Source of the DNA: Methylococcaceae bacterium
GTDB taxonomy: Bacteria; Pseudomonadota; Gammaproteobacteria; Methylococcales; Methylomonadaceae
DNA length: 26,831 nucleotides
Direction of reading: 5' to 3'
Assembly: GCA_947506075.1 (NCBI GenBank)
Contig: CANNNN010000004.1
Location: forward strand, 1 to 26,831
Made by a program: the position numbers and the translations under genes. Numbering within the stretch: position 1 is the first letter of the stretch; each line of letters opens with the position of its first letter. The notes below the pieces were generated by a model. That model ran no database searches and was not told the DNA's origin. It worked only from the letters and a program-made list of their open reading frames with translations. Of the stretch, positions 1 through 8,352 are shown in pieces.

Positions 1-1
1 G

Positions 2-1159
2 GTTTGCCCGACCCGGGAACTTGCTGATCAGGTTTGCAAGGAAATCAGGCGCTTAGCCCGATTCACACAAAATATTAAGGTATTGACCTTATGCGGCGGC
101 GTCCCTTTCGGTCCGCAGTTGGGTTCGTTAGAACATGGCGTTCATGTCGTTGTCGGTACGCCGGGCCGTTTACAGGAACATCTGCGTAAACGCAGCTTAC
201 GCTTGAGTAATCTAAAAGTGTTGGTGCTGGATGAGGCGGACCGGATGCTGGATATGGGCTTCGAAGAGGCCATATCAGATGTCGTTTCCTATGCACCGAC
301 GCATAGGCAAACCTTGTTGTTTTCGGCAACGTATACTGATCCTATTCGTGAAATAAGCCAGAAATTTCAGTTTAAACCGGTTTCCGTCAGTATCGAGAGC
401 AGTCAGCATGACAGCGACATAGCGCAGCTGTTTTACCAGGTTGAAAAATCCAAAAGAACCAACGCGCTGGCTTATCTGTTAGCTTATCATCGCCCTGAAT
501 CAACGGTGGTATTTTGCAATACCAAAAGAGAATGTCAGGATGTGGCGAGTGCGCTGGAAAACAGCGGCTTTTCGGTTCAGGCCCTGCATGGCGATCTGGA
601 GCAAAAACAGCGGGATCAGGTACTAGTGCGGTTTTCCAACAAGAGCTGTTCGGTACTGGTGGCAACCGACGTGGCAGCGCGAGGTTTGGATATTAAGGAT
701 ATGCAGGCGGTCATTAATTATGAACTGCCCTGGGACCCTGAAATCTATGTACATCGAATTGGGCGTACCGGTCGCGCCGGAAAAAAAGGCTTGGCGCTCA
801 GCTTATGCACGGAACAGGAAATAAACCGGGTTAAAGCCATTGAGGAATATCAGTCTGCTCCCGTCAAGTGGGACGAAGTATCACCTTTTCAGATGAGTTA
901 TGAGTCGCGCTTTGAACCGCCGATGGTGACCTTGTGGATAGACGGCGGACGCAAGAATAAAGTGCGTCCTGGCGACATACTGGGTGCTTTAACGGGTGAG
1001 TCCGGCATTGCGGGTACTGAAGTCGGAAGGATTGATATTTTTGACGAGCATGCGTATGTGGCTATCAAACGGGACAGTATTGACAAGGCCTACGCCTGTT
1101 TGAAACACGGCAAGATAAAAGGGCGCAGTTTTAATGTCCATAAATCTCAATGGAGTTGA
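2..1159 (+). CDS. dbpA: ATP-dependent RNA helicase DbpA, 5'-truncated by window edge
   Basis: DEAD-box helicase that uses ATP to remodel 23S rRNA during assembly of the large ribosomal subunit. The frame is already open at base 2, where it reads directly into motif Ia (PTRELA), so the gene enters from outside; the TTG at 83 is not its start. The 385 visible residues carry, in order, TPGR, DEAD (VLDEADRML), SAT, VFCNTKRE, ATDVAARGLDI and HRIGRTGRAG. These are followed by a C-terminal DbpA-type RRM of about 75 residues, which binds hairpin 92 of 23S rRNA. About 70 N-terminal residues, with the Q motif and Walker A, are missing compared with the 457-residue E. coli protein. The sequence tracks E. 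coli DbpA closely through the core, for example RELADQV, EIRRLAR and ILTLCGG-like stretches. Confidence 0.95.
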   Translation, partial: VCPTRELADQVCKEIRRLARFTQNIKVLTLCGGVPFGPQLGSLEHGVHVVVGTPGRLQEHLRKRSLRLSNLKVLVLDEADRMLDMGFEEAISDVVSYAPTHRQTLLFSATYTDPIREISQKFQFKPVSVSIESSQHDSDIAQLFYQVEKSKRTNALAYLLAYHRPESTVVFCNTKRECQDVASALENSGFSVQALHGDLEQKQRDQVLVRFSNKSCSVLVATDVAARGLDIKDMQAVINYELPWDPEIYVHRIGRTGRAGKKGLALSLCTEQEINRVKAIEEYQSAPVKWDEVSPFQMSYESRFEPPMVTLWIDGGRKNKVRPGDILGALTGESGIAGTEVGRIDIFDEHAYVAIKRDSIDKAYACLKHGKIKGRSFNVHKSQWS

Positions 1160-1332
1160 ACTAGACAGTACGATTTGCTTGCGGTTTAAGTAATGCTTTT
1201 ATCTTCGTAGATCAGATTGCGGGCCCTCCTGTTATAGAGAGCTCAGTGAGATTTACTGCGATAATTTCAAAATACCCTAGCCCTCGCGACGAGGGCATCG
1301 CTCCCGCTTTCCACTCCGACAAGGAATATATT

Positions 1333-1503
1333 TTGAAAATTATCAAGATGCCAGGCCCCATGCGCATGGTTTGGGGAAGTGCGCTAGCCTATTGGCTGTC
1401 AGGTATTATCAACCCTGCTTTTATTGCGATTGCGATCATGATCGTGCTGTTTATTCCTGTTTTGCTTATCGATCCTTATTTTCCCAGCCGACCTGAAGAG
1501 TAA
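1333..1503 (+). CDS. Small single-span membrane protein, unknown function
   Basis: Not recognised. A frame open from GTG 1246 encodes up to 85 residues, but the better start is TTG 1333, preceded by AAGGAA at 1321-1326, giving 56 residues; ATG 1348 is another option. The product has a short basic N-terminus, one long hydrophobic segment (about residues 16-44, rich in Ile, Ala and Val) and a charged tail ending SRPEE. It would fit a one- or two-span inner-membrane microprotein. It ends 28 bases before the M23 peptidase gene on the same strand, so the two may be cotranscribed. The hydrophobic segment is the only evidence that it is a real gene. Confidence 0.4.
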   Translation: MKIIKMPGPMRMVWGSALAYWLSGIINPAFIAIAIMIVLFIPVLLIDPYFPSRPEE

Positions 1504-1531
1504 TTGTTCGGCGCTTTTTTACTGTGCAGCC

Positions 1532-2500
1532 ATGAAACTATCTCTATTCATTTATATACTCTTGGCGCTTTGTTCATTTAATGCTGTTGGGCAAAAACTC
1601 TATAAATTTCAAGATAAGCAAGGCATTTGGCATTTTACCGACAAACCGACCGAAACTGAACTTAAGGAAGCGAAACTACAACCTGAGATCAGGCAGCTTA
1701 AAGTGGCGCCTAAGAAATTAGTCTGGCTATTGCAATCCGGTGATGAGCGACATCCGCAATTTTATATACGCAATGATTACGCCGGCCCTGTCGAAGTTGA
1801 CGTCGATTTTTCTGAAAAGGATAATGTAAAAGCCACGCCAGACCTGCCCAGGCGTTTTGTTATTGAACCTGGAAAATCAGACACACTGTTTTCAGTCGGC
1901 GGCATCATTGAACATGAGGCGTGGAAGCTTGCCGTTAAATACCGCTACATCATCGGCAGTCCGTTGATTAATTATCGTTCTTCGGCAAGCTACTGGCCGC
2001 CGATAGCTCCGAACGCCTCGTTTCAAATTTCCCAGGCTTTTGGCGGCATATTCAGCCATACTGATGAACAGAATCAATATGCCGTAGATATTGCAATGCC
2101 GACAGGCACGCCGGTTTATGCGGCCAGATCGGGACTGGTTTTGGAGGTCGATGATGATTTTTACCAGGGTGGCAGCAATAAGGCGTATAGCACCGAAGCT
2201 AACAGTATCCGGATTTTGCACGATGATGGCGCGATGACGATTTATGCTCATCTGGAATTGGAAACGGCTCAGGTTTATCCGGGGTTGGCGGTGGTTGCCG
2301 GACAAAAAATCGGACATTCAGGTAACACCGGGTTTTCTACCGGCCCGCATTTGCATTTTGCAGTTCAGATCAACAAAGGCATGGAGCTGGTTTCTGTGCC
2401 GTTTATGTTTATCAATCAGGCAGGACTAGCCGAGGAACCCTTATTTGGGGCATGGCTTAGAGGACTTGTTCCGACTCAGGTCAGTGGTGCTGTTAAGTGA
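1532..2500 (+). CDS. Secreted M23 family peptidase with N-terminal DUF4124 domain
   Basis: Predicted periplasmic LytM/M23 metallopeptidase of 322 residues, acting on peptidoglycan cross-links or serving as a divisome/amidase activator. A signal peptide covers residues 1-20, with hydrophobic LFIYILLALCSF. A DUF4124 motif follows (YKFQDKQGIWHFTDKP, residues 24-39), then a beta-rich linker to about 155. The M23 domain spans about 165-300 and has the zinc ligands H176 and D186 (spaced as in the H-x9-D variant), H240 in YAHL, and the HLH motif at 273-275. All the expected metal ligands are present, so it is probably catalytic rather than a degenerate LytM factor. The Shine-Dalgarno signal before ATG 1532 is weak. 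Substrate specificity cannot be read from the sequence. Confidence 0.87.
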   Translation: MKLSLFIYILLALCSFNAVGQKLYKFQDKQGIWHFTDKPTETELKEAKLQPEIRQLKVAPKKLVWLLQSGDERHPQFYIRNDYAGPVEVDVDFSEKDNVKATPDLPRRFVIEPGKSDTLFSVGGIIEHEAWKLAVKYRYIIGSPLINYRSSASYWPPIAPNASFQISQAFGGIFSHTDEQNQYAVDIAMPTGTPVYAARSGLVLEVDDDFYQGGSNKAYSTEANSIRILHDDGAMTIYAHLELETAQVYPGLAVVAGQKIGHSGNTGFSTGPHLHFAVQINKGMELVSVPFMFINQAGLAEEPLFGAWLRGLVPTQVSGAVK

Positions 2501-2816
2501 TTTCAGTGCTGGGGTGTTGTTGAATAATGTGTCCTAATAGACTTGCAGAAAATAATTCCCTAAACAGTAAAGCTGCATGCTCAATTCAGTACCATTACTG
2601 CAAAGCCAACCGCATACAGTATTTTTCTGAGTATCGACGCTGTATGAATACCAGGCTTGCACTTCGGCATTGAATCCCTCTTATTTTAGGAAGCCCCGTT
2701 AGTTTTAATCAGATACGCTGAATTGTTGGATAGTAATGAGTCGTTACATTTCATGGTAAACAATCGTACAAATGGCTACACTAATGTATTGATCACTCGT
2801 TAAGACGAATATCGCC
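2501..2816 (+). other. Intergenic region upstream of gcvT
   Basis: This 316-base stretch has no convincing gene. It should contain the gcvT promoter. A weak sigma70-like pair is TTGTTG at 2723-2728 and TACATT at 2745-2750 with a 16-nt spacer. A 7-bp inverted repeat (CATACAG at 2613-2619, CTGTATG at 2640-2646) could form a hairpin with a 20-nt loop. I looked for the paired glycine-riboswitch aptamers common ahead of gcv genes and did not see their conserved GGAGAG-type cores. Confidence 0.5.
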
Positions 2817-3974
2817 ATGTTAAAACAGACGCCGCTTTACAATCTTCATCTTGAACTGGGGGCTAAAATGGTGCCCTATGCAGGATATCTTATGCCGGTC
2901 AACTACGCTAAGGGTACTTTGCACGAACATCAGCACTGCCGCAGTCATGCCGGATTTTTCGATATTTCCCACATGGGGCAGTGCATGATTCTGGGTTTGG
3001 ATGCTGTTTCAGAACTGGGACAGTTAATACCCAGCGACATTGCCGGACTTAACGTCGGTGAGCAGAAATATACGGTCTTGACTAACAACGAGGGCGGGAT
3101 TATCGATGACATCATCATTACCCGTATCGAATCGGGTTTGATGATTATTGTCAATGCTGCCTGTAAAGACAAAGATTTTAACTATCTGTCCAGCCAATTA
3201 TCCGACGAGTGTTTTTTTAATGAGCTGACCGGCCAGGCCTTGTTTGCGTTGCAAGGGCCTGCTGCGGCCTTAATCATGGAAAAGTATTCGTCTCAAGCCG
3301 CCAAGCTTTACTTTATGCAGGCCTGCGGCACAACTATCGATGGCATAAAATGCAATATCAGTCGTTGCGGCTATACCGGCGAAGACGGCTTTGAAATCTC
3401 GGTAGAGCATGCTGATGCGGAACAACTTGCTCGTCTGTTGCTGGCCGAAGACGGGGTTGAGCCTGTCGGTTTGGCCGCTAGAGACTCCTTGAGGCTGGAA
3501 GCGGGTTTATGCCTGTACGGCCATGAAATCACTGAAGTAATTACGCCGGTAGAAGCAGGTCTGCATTGGCTATTTAAGAAAAATCCTGTCAAGGCAATAG
3601 GGTCTGCTCCGGGAGAGTTTCCAGGTGCAGAAAAAATTCTAGCTCAGTTACAACACGGAGCAGAAAAAATTCGCGTTGGTTTGTTGGTCAATAGCAAAAT
3701 TCCAGTACGGGAAGGCAGTGTCATTTGTAATAATGAGGGTGTCTCCGTAGGCTATGTTACCAGTGGTGGTTATTCGCCCAGTTTGGAAAGGCCGATTGCG
3801 ATGGCGCTGCTTGATCCGTACACCGTTGAGTTGGCTAATACGCTCTACGCCAAGGTGCGGGAGCACAACATTGCCGTTACCATAGCCCCGCTGCCTTTTA
3901 TTCCCCATCGCTACCATAGATGGGTAGGTGAAAGGCAAAAGGCGCAAGGAAATAAATCCCAGGTTCCAGCATAA
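2817..3974 (+). CDS. gcvT: Aminomethyltransferase, glycine cleavage T protein
   Basis: T protein of the glycine cleavage system. It transfers the aminomethyl carbon from lipoylated H protein to tetrahydrofolate, releasing ammonia and 5,10-methylene-THF in the cytoplasm. The 385 residues start with the family-typical TPLYNLHLELGAKMVPYAGY and contain FFDISHMGQ, the GGIIDD segment (residues 93-98, holding the conserved acid near folate), GYTGEDGFE and AARDSLRLEAGLCLYGHE, then the C-terminal barrel with VGYVTSGGYSPSLE. It is slightly longer than the 364-residue E. coli protein. gcvP follows 85 bases downstream on the same strand and is probably cotranscribed. No gcvH lies between them, unlike the E. 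coli order gcvT-gcvH-gcvP. Confidence 0.96.
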   Translation: MLKQTPLYNLHLELGAKMVPYAGYLMPVNYAKGTLHEHQHCRSHAGFFDISHMGQCMILGLDAVSELGQLIPSDIAGLNVGEQKYTVLTNNEGGIIDDIIITRIESGLMIIVNAACKDKDFNYLSSQLSDECFFNELTGQALFALQGPAAALIMEKYSSQAAKLYFMQACGTTIDGIKCNISRCGYTGEDGFEISVEHADAEQLARLLLAEDGVEPVGLAARDSLRLEAGLCLYGHEITEVITPVEAGLHWLFKKNPVKAIGSAPGEFPGAEKILAQLQHGAEKIRVGLLVNSKIPVREGSVICNNEGVSVGYVTSGGYSPSLERPIAMALLDPYTVELANTLYAKVREHNIAVTIAPLPFIPHRYHRWVGERQKAQGNKSQVPA

Positions 3975-4059
3975 TGGCTGGTTTTCGCCTTTAGTCGTAT
4001 ATTTATTGCGTCTTTCGACGGCAATGCTTTTATTTTAAAGCTTCTGAGTAGTTGAAATT

Positions 4060-6951
4060 ATGACTTTATCTCGTCCTAGCCTGACTCAACTGGAAATGCG
4101 CGGCAATTTTATTAACCGTCACATTGGCCCAAATCCTCAGCAAACTAAAGATATGCTGGAGGAACTGGGCATCGATAACCTGGAAGACATCATCGATCTG
4201 GCCATTCCGGCCAATATCCTGAATCATGAGCCGTTAAAGCTGACCGAAACGATCAGTGAGCGCGCGGTGATCAGGCACCTGCGTAAAATGCGCGAACGCA
4301 ACAAGGTGTTCACCTCGATGATAGGCATGGGTTATTACGACACCATCATGCCGGCGGTCATCAAGCGCAATGTGCTGGAAAACCCCGGCTGGTATACGGC
4401 TTACACGCCTTATCAGGCCGAAGTCAGTCAGGGTCGGTTGGAAGCGCTGCTTAATTTTCAGCAAGTTATTATTGACTTGACCGGGATGGAGCTTGCCAAC
4501 GCCTCGCTGCTTGATGAGGCCACGGCGGCGGCAGAAGCGATCACCATGTCGCGACGATTATCTAAAAGTGCGGCCAATAGCATTTTTGTTGATCAGAATT
4601 GCCATCCGCAGACCATTGCCGTGATCAAGACTCGCGCGGGTTCCCTGGGCTATCAGGTGATCGTCGCCGACCCCTATCAGGACTTGGATCAGCATGATTT
4701 TTTTGCGCTGTTGGTGCAATACCCCGGCTGCAACGGTGAAGTAAAAGATCTGTCCGTAATTACTGCGATAGCCCAGGCCAAAGCGGCATTGGTCACGGTA
4801 GCTGCTGATTTGATGGCGTTGGTGTTACTTAAAGCCCCTGCCAAATTCGGTGTCGATATCGTGGTCGGCAGCTCCCAGCGTTTTGGCGTGCCTATGGGTT
4901 ATGGCGGCCCTCATGCCGCCTATTTTGCGACCAAGGACGACTACAGGCGATCGGTTCCAGGCCGCATTATCGGCGTGTCAAAAGACAGCCACGGACAGAT
5001 GGCCTTGCGCATGGCGTTGCAGACCCGCGAGCAGCATATACGCCGGGACAAGGCCACCAGCAATATTTGTACAGCCCAGGTGCTGCTCGCCGTGATCGCC
5101 GGATTTTATGCGGTTTATCATGGCGCCGAAGGTTTGCGTCTGATTGCGGGCCGGATACATCGTTACACGCAAATTCTGGCGGCAGGCATTACCCAGTTGG
5201 GTTATCAAGTGCTTAGCGAATGTTATTTTGATACCTTGCTTATCAGCACGCCAAACCGAGCAAAGCATATCTTAGCTGAGGCTGCAGAACTCAATGTCAA
5301 CCTGCGTTTCATTAATGCAGATATGATAGGTATTTCGCTAGATGAAACCACGACGCGGGAAAATTTAAGAGATGTTTGGCAAGTTTTTTCCTCTCCGGTA
5401 GTCGATCTTCCCGATATCAATGGCTTGGATGCGGCTGTCGGCGAATGTATTCCGGAAGTGCTGTTGCGCAAGGACCAGATTCTGCAGCATCCGGTCTTCG
5501 AGCGATATCATTCGGAGACCGAAATGATGCGTTATATGCGCAGGCTAGCCAGGCGCGACATAGCGCTGGACCGCTCGATGATACCACTGGGTTCCTGCAC
5601 GATGAAGCTGAATGCGGCGACAGAAATGCAGACCATCTCCTATCATGAATTTAATGCGATGCACCCGTTCGCACCGCTTTATCAAACCCACGGTTATCAG
5701 CAAATGTTTGCCGAGTTGGAAGAAATGTTATGCGATCTGACCGGTTTCGATGCTTTTTCGCTGCAGCCCAATGCCGGTTCTCAGGGCGAATACACCGGCT
5801 TGTTAGTGATCCGTAAATATCATGAAGTCAGGGGGCAGACGCAACGCAATATCTGTCTGATACCGGCTTCCGCGCACGGCACTAATCCGGCCAGTGCTGC
5901 GATGGCGGGACTTAAGGTTGTGGTCGTGGCCTGCGATCAAAACGGTAATGTCAGTCTGGAGGATCTACGCGCCAAAACAGGCGAATACCAAGACACGCTG
6001 GCCGCGTTAATGATTACTTATCCATCCACGCACGGCGTATTTGAACAGGCATTCCGGGAAATCTGCGATCTTGTTCATCACTACGGCGGCCAGGTTTATC
6101 TGGATGGCGCGAACTTTAATGCGTTGGTCGGCTTAAGCCGTCCCGGCAAGATCGGCGCCGATGTTGCGCATCTTAATCTGCATAAAACCTTTTGCATTCC
6201 GCATGGCGGTGGTGGTCCCGGCGTTGGCCCGATAGGCGTGGGTGCGCATTTAGCAGCATTTCTGCCTGATCATCCGGCCGTTGACGGCGTCAATCCGGCA
6301 AAAGGCGAGCATGGAACCATAGGCACGGTATCGGCAGCACCCTGGGGTTCGGCCAGCATCTATACCATTTCTTGGGCGTATATCGCGATGATGGGCGCCG
6401 CCGGTCTAAAACGTGCGACGTTGACCGCGATTCTGAACGCCAATTACATCGCCAAACGGCTAGCGCCTTATTACCCGATTTTATATACCGGTAAAAACGG
6501 CTGGGTAGCGCATGAATGCATTATCGATTGTCAGCAATTTAAAAAGACCTGCAACATTAGCGTCGAGGACATAGCCAAACGGCTGATAGACTACGGCTTT
6601 CATGCGCCGACCGTGTCATTTCCGGTGCACGATACCTTGATGATAGAGCCTACGGAAAGCGAAGATAAAGCTGAAATTGACCGGTTCTGCGCCGCATTAA
6701 TCGCGATCCGCGAAGAAATCAAGGCAATTGAAACCGGCGCGGCTGATGCCGAAAACAACCTGCTGCATAATGCGCCACACACCCACAGCTTGTTGCTGGA
6801 AAAATGGATATTGCCTTACTCTAAGCAACAGGCTTTTTTTCCTAATAGCAATCAGCATGATGACAAGTACTGGCCGCCGGTCGGGCGTATTGATAATGTA
6901 TACGGCGATAGACATGTGTTTTGCAGCTGTCCGCCTTTGACGGATGATTAA
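4060..6951 (+). CDS. gcvP: Glycine dehydrogenase (decarboxylating), P protein
   Basis: PLP-dependent P protein of the glycine cleavage system. It decarboxylates glycine and loads the aminomethyl group on lipoyl-H protein. At 963 residues it is the full-length homodimeric form with both halves fused. The N half has NPGWYTAYTPYQ, EVSQGRLEALLNFQ and SLLDEATAAAEA. The C half has the PLP lysine in LNLHKTF (Lys709), followed by a glycine-rich loop IPHGGGGPG. PLGSCTMKLNAA, SAHGTNPASA and the C-terminal VYGDRHVFCSCPP also match the family from end to end. ATG 4060 gives a start aligned with the family, though its Shine-Dalgarno is poor (GAGTAGTTG). H and L proteins must be encoded elsewhere. Confidence 0.97.
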   Translation: MTLSRPSLTQLEMRGNFINRHIGPNPQQTKDMLEELGIDNLEDIIDLAIPANILNHEPLKLTETISERAVIRHLRKMRERNKVFTSMIGMGYYDTIMPAVIKRNVLENPGWYTAYTPYQAEVSQGRLEALLNFQQVIIDLTGMELANASLLDEATAAAEAITMSRRLSKSAANSIFVDQNCHPQTIAVIKTRAGSLGYQVIVADPYQDLDQHDFFALLVQYPGCNGEVKDLSVITAIAQAKAALVTVAADLMALVLLKAPAKFGVDIVVGSSQRFGVPMGYGGPHAAYFATKDDYRRSVPGRIIGVSKDSHGQMALRMALQTREQHIRRDKATSNICTAQVLLAVIAGFYAVYHGAEGLRLIAGRIHRYTQILAAGITQLGYQVLSECYFDTLLISTPNRAKHILAEAAELNVNLRFINADMIGISLDETTTRENLRDVWQVFSSPVVDLPDINGLDAAVGECIPEVLLRKDQILQHPVFERYHSETEMMRYMRRLARRDIALDRSMIPLGSCTMKLNAATEMQTISYHEFNAMHPFAPLYQTHGYQQMFAELEEMLCDLTGFDAFSLQPNAGSQGEYTGLLVIRKYHEVRGQTQRNICLIPASAHGTNPASAAMAGLKVVVVACDQNGNVSLEDLRAKTGEYQDTLAALMITYPSTHGVFEQAFREICDLVHHYGGQVYLDGANFNALVGLSRPGKIGADVAHLNLHKTFCIPHGGGGPGVGPIGVGAHLAAFLPDHPAVDGVNPAKGEHGTIGTVSAAPWGSASIYTISWAYIAMMGAAGLKRATLTAILNANYIAKRLAPYYPILYTGKNGWVAHECIIDCQQFKKTCNISVEDIAKRLIDYGFHAPTVSFPVHDTLMIEPTESEDKAEIDRFCAALIAIREEIKAIETGAADAENNLLHNAPHTHSLLLEKWILPYSKQQAFFPNSNQHDDKYWPPVGRIDNVYGDRHVFCSCPPLTDD

Positions 6952-6961
6952 GCGAATTGTC

Positions 6962-7079
6962 CACGAAAGGCACGAAAATACTCAAATAGAAACCTGTAGA
7001 TCGTTAGCTATGGATTGAATGGCATTGCAGCTAACACAGAAATCTATCCTGTACCCGGTTTTCTTTGGTGCCTTTCGTG
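6962..7079. repeat. Intergenic inverted-repeat element with CACGAAAGGCAC arms
   Basis: CACGAAAGGCAC at 6962-6973 is the exact reverse complement of GTGCCTTTCGTG at 7068-7079. Weaker complementarity continues inward (GAAACCTG on the left against CAGG/GGTTTTC on the right). It fills the gap between the convergent gcvP (+) and Nudix (-) genes and has no T-run directly after either arm, so it is not a classic intrinsic terminator. The CCACGAA core resembles the hairpin at 11221-11260, suggesting one degenerate repeat family. Confidence 0.65.
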
Positions 7080-7098
7080 CTTTTTATGGGCAAGGGTT

Positions 7099-7536
7099 TC
7101 ACACCCGTAACGGCGTGACTTTTCCCGTTAAGCGGTAGTTTTTATAATCTGCAACAACCTGGGCATGGTCGAATGCCAGTACGGCGGGCAGATTATCAAA
7201 ACTAAAAATACCGAAATTTTTTGCATCATCGGCGGCCATTGGCATTCCTACAGCTTCGGCTATATAAACGGCGGTGACGGTATGGTTACGCGTATCGCGT
7301 TCGGGGTTTGAATAAATACCCAACAAAGCCTTAAGGGTAATGTCGAGACAGGTTTCTTCCTTGGCTTCTCGTACAGCAGCTTGTTCAACGGTTTCGCCTA
7401 TATCGACGAATCCTCCAGGCACTGCCCAGCCGTATGGCGGATAGGCGCGTTCGATCAACACAAAGGGACGGCCAGGTTGATCTATCAGTTCGATTAAAAT
7501 ATCGGCTGCCAGCAAAGGGGTGACGGGTTTGAACAT
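7099..7536 (-). CDS. Nudix hydrolase
   Basis: Small cytoplasmic Nudix hydrolase of 145 residues, predicted to cleave a nucleoside diphosphate linked to another moiety with help from Mg2+. The layout resembles the ADP-ribose pyrophosphatase-like or MutT-like group (PPYGWAVPGGFVDIGE). The Nudix box runs from G42 to L64, with E48 and R56-E57...E60-E61 all present. Its one deviation is Cys63 where Gly is usual, a position that tolerates change. The start has a clear Shine-Dalgarno (AGGAG, 7 nt before ATG). Convergent with gcvP. The substrate cannot be assigned from sequence. Confidence 0.9.
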   Translation of the reverse strand: MFKPVTPLLAADILIELIDQPGRPFVLIERAYPPYGWAVPGGFVDIGETVEQAAVREAKEETCLDITLKALLGIYSNPERDTRNHTVTAVYIAEAVGMPMAADDAKNFGIFSFDNLPAVLAFDHAQVVADYKNYRLTGKVTPLRV

Positions 7537-7740
7537 GTTAGCTCCTGATGTGAAGAATTAAAATCTCAAGTTGTACGAATTGCCGGTGAAATATATCACA
7601 AGCTGCCCTGTGTTTTTTGATTTCAAAGGAGAATCGGTCAGGAGGAGGTTTATCAAGGTTTTTAAGGCAGTGCAGGATGTTTGTTATGGTGGCTGGTGCA
7701 ACCTTTCGGAGCTGATATTTTGGAACCAATGGGTGGTATG

Positions 7741-7782
7741 GCCATCAGGGCGTTAATCATCCAAGATTAATGCCCTGATGGC
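7741..7782. repeat. Long hairpin just beyond the hsp20 stop codon
   Basis: Arms GCCATCAGGGCGTTAATC (7741-7758) and GATTAATGCCCTGATGGC (7765-7782) pair over 18 bp with one G-T wobble and a 6-nt loop. It lies 9 nt beyond the hsp20 stop on the minus strand. There is no T-run on that strand, so it may stabilise the hsp20 mRNA 3' end, act as a Rho-independent-like pause, or be a REP-type element. The rest of 7537-7791 has no gene I can support. Confidence 0.7.
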
Positions 7783-7791
7783 AGGTTGTGG

Positions 7792-8283
7792 CTATTGAAT
7801 TTCAATGCTTTTGCGTTTGCTTTTTTCGGTTTTGGGGATGGTTACTTTCAATAGGCCATCTTTGAATGAAGCTTGAGCCTTGTCACCATCGACATTTTCG
7901 GGTAAGGATAAGGTGCGCTGAAACTCGCCGTGTGTTATTTCGCGACGAAAATATTTGCCTTTTTCCTCCTCCTTTTTTTCTTCCTTGGTAGTGGTTCGGA
8001 TGGTCATGGTCTGGTTGTTTATGGATACTTCCAGTCCTTCTTTTTTAATGCCCGGCAATGCGGCTTGAACTTCAATGTTATTGTCGTGATCGAGTATGTC
8101 CACTTTTGGAAAGCTTGCTTCCGATAGCGTGGGCATGTTCCAGTCCAGCAAGCGAGGCCATCTGCGTGACAGGAAGTCATCAAAAAAACTATCAAATTCA
8201 TCAATAGACATCAAGCTGCCTAGCGATGTTTCGGGTGATAATTCAGGTGCCTTTTTTGTGGTGTCCATTTGTTTGGTTTTCAT
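7792..8283 (-). CDS. Small heat-shock protein, Hsp20/alpha-crystallin family
   Basis: ATP-independent holdase chaperone that binds unfolding proteins and forms cytoplasmic oligomers. With the start at 8283 it has 163 residues (MKTKQMDTT...). That ATG follows GGAAAAACTT, whereas the longer frame to 8340 has no support. A variable N-terminal arm (about 1-55, with FDSFFDDFLSRRWP) precedes the alpha-crystallin domain (about 57-150: DILDHDNNIEVQAALPG, FRREITHGEFQRTLSLP, and the family GxL motif in FKDGLLKVTIPK). The C-terminal IEIQ resembles the I-x-I/V anchoring motif. A lysine/glutamate-rich loop (KEEKKEEEKGK) interrupts the domain where the beta6 loop is expected. A broken DUF2934 gene lies 69 bases upstream on the same strand. 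No clear sigma32 promoter was seen. Confidence 0.94.
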   Translation of the reverse strand: MKTKQMDTTKKAPELSPETSLGSLMSIDEFDSFFDDFLSRRWPRLLDWNMPTLSEASFPKVDILDHDNNIEVQAALPGIKKEGLEVSINNQTMTIRTTTKEEKKEEEKGKYFRREITHGEFQRTLSLPENVDGDKAQASFKDGLLKVTIPKTEKSKRKSIEIQ

Positions 8284-8352
8284 AAGTTTTTCCAGGAAGT
8301 TAATTATTGTCAGCCTGACAGGTGATCTTAGCGCCGACATTAGTAAACAGCA

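Noticed and set aside
2501..2816. Glycine riboswitch upstream of gcvT
   Set aside because: The leader is long enough, but I could not find the conserved aptamer core elements; only a short inverted repeat is visible.
7571..7756. 61-residue plus-strand frame between the Nudix and hsp20 genes
   Set aside because: It runs into the 7741-7782 hairpin, lacks a domain, and a minus-strand frame of similar length overlaps it.
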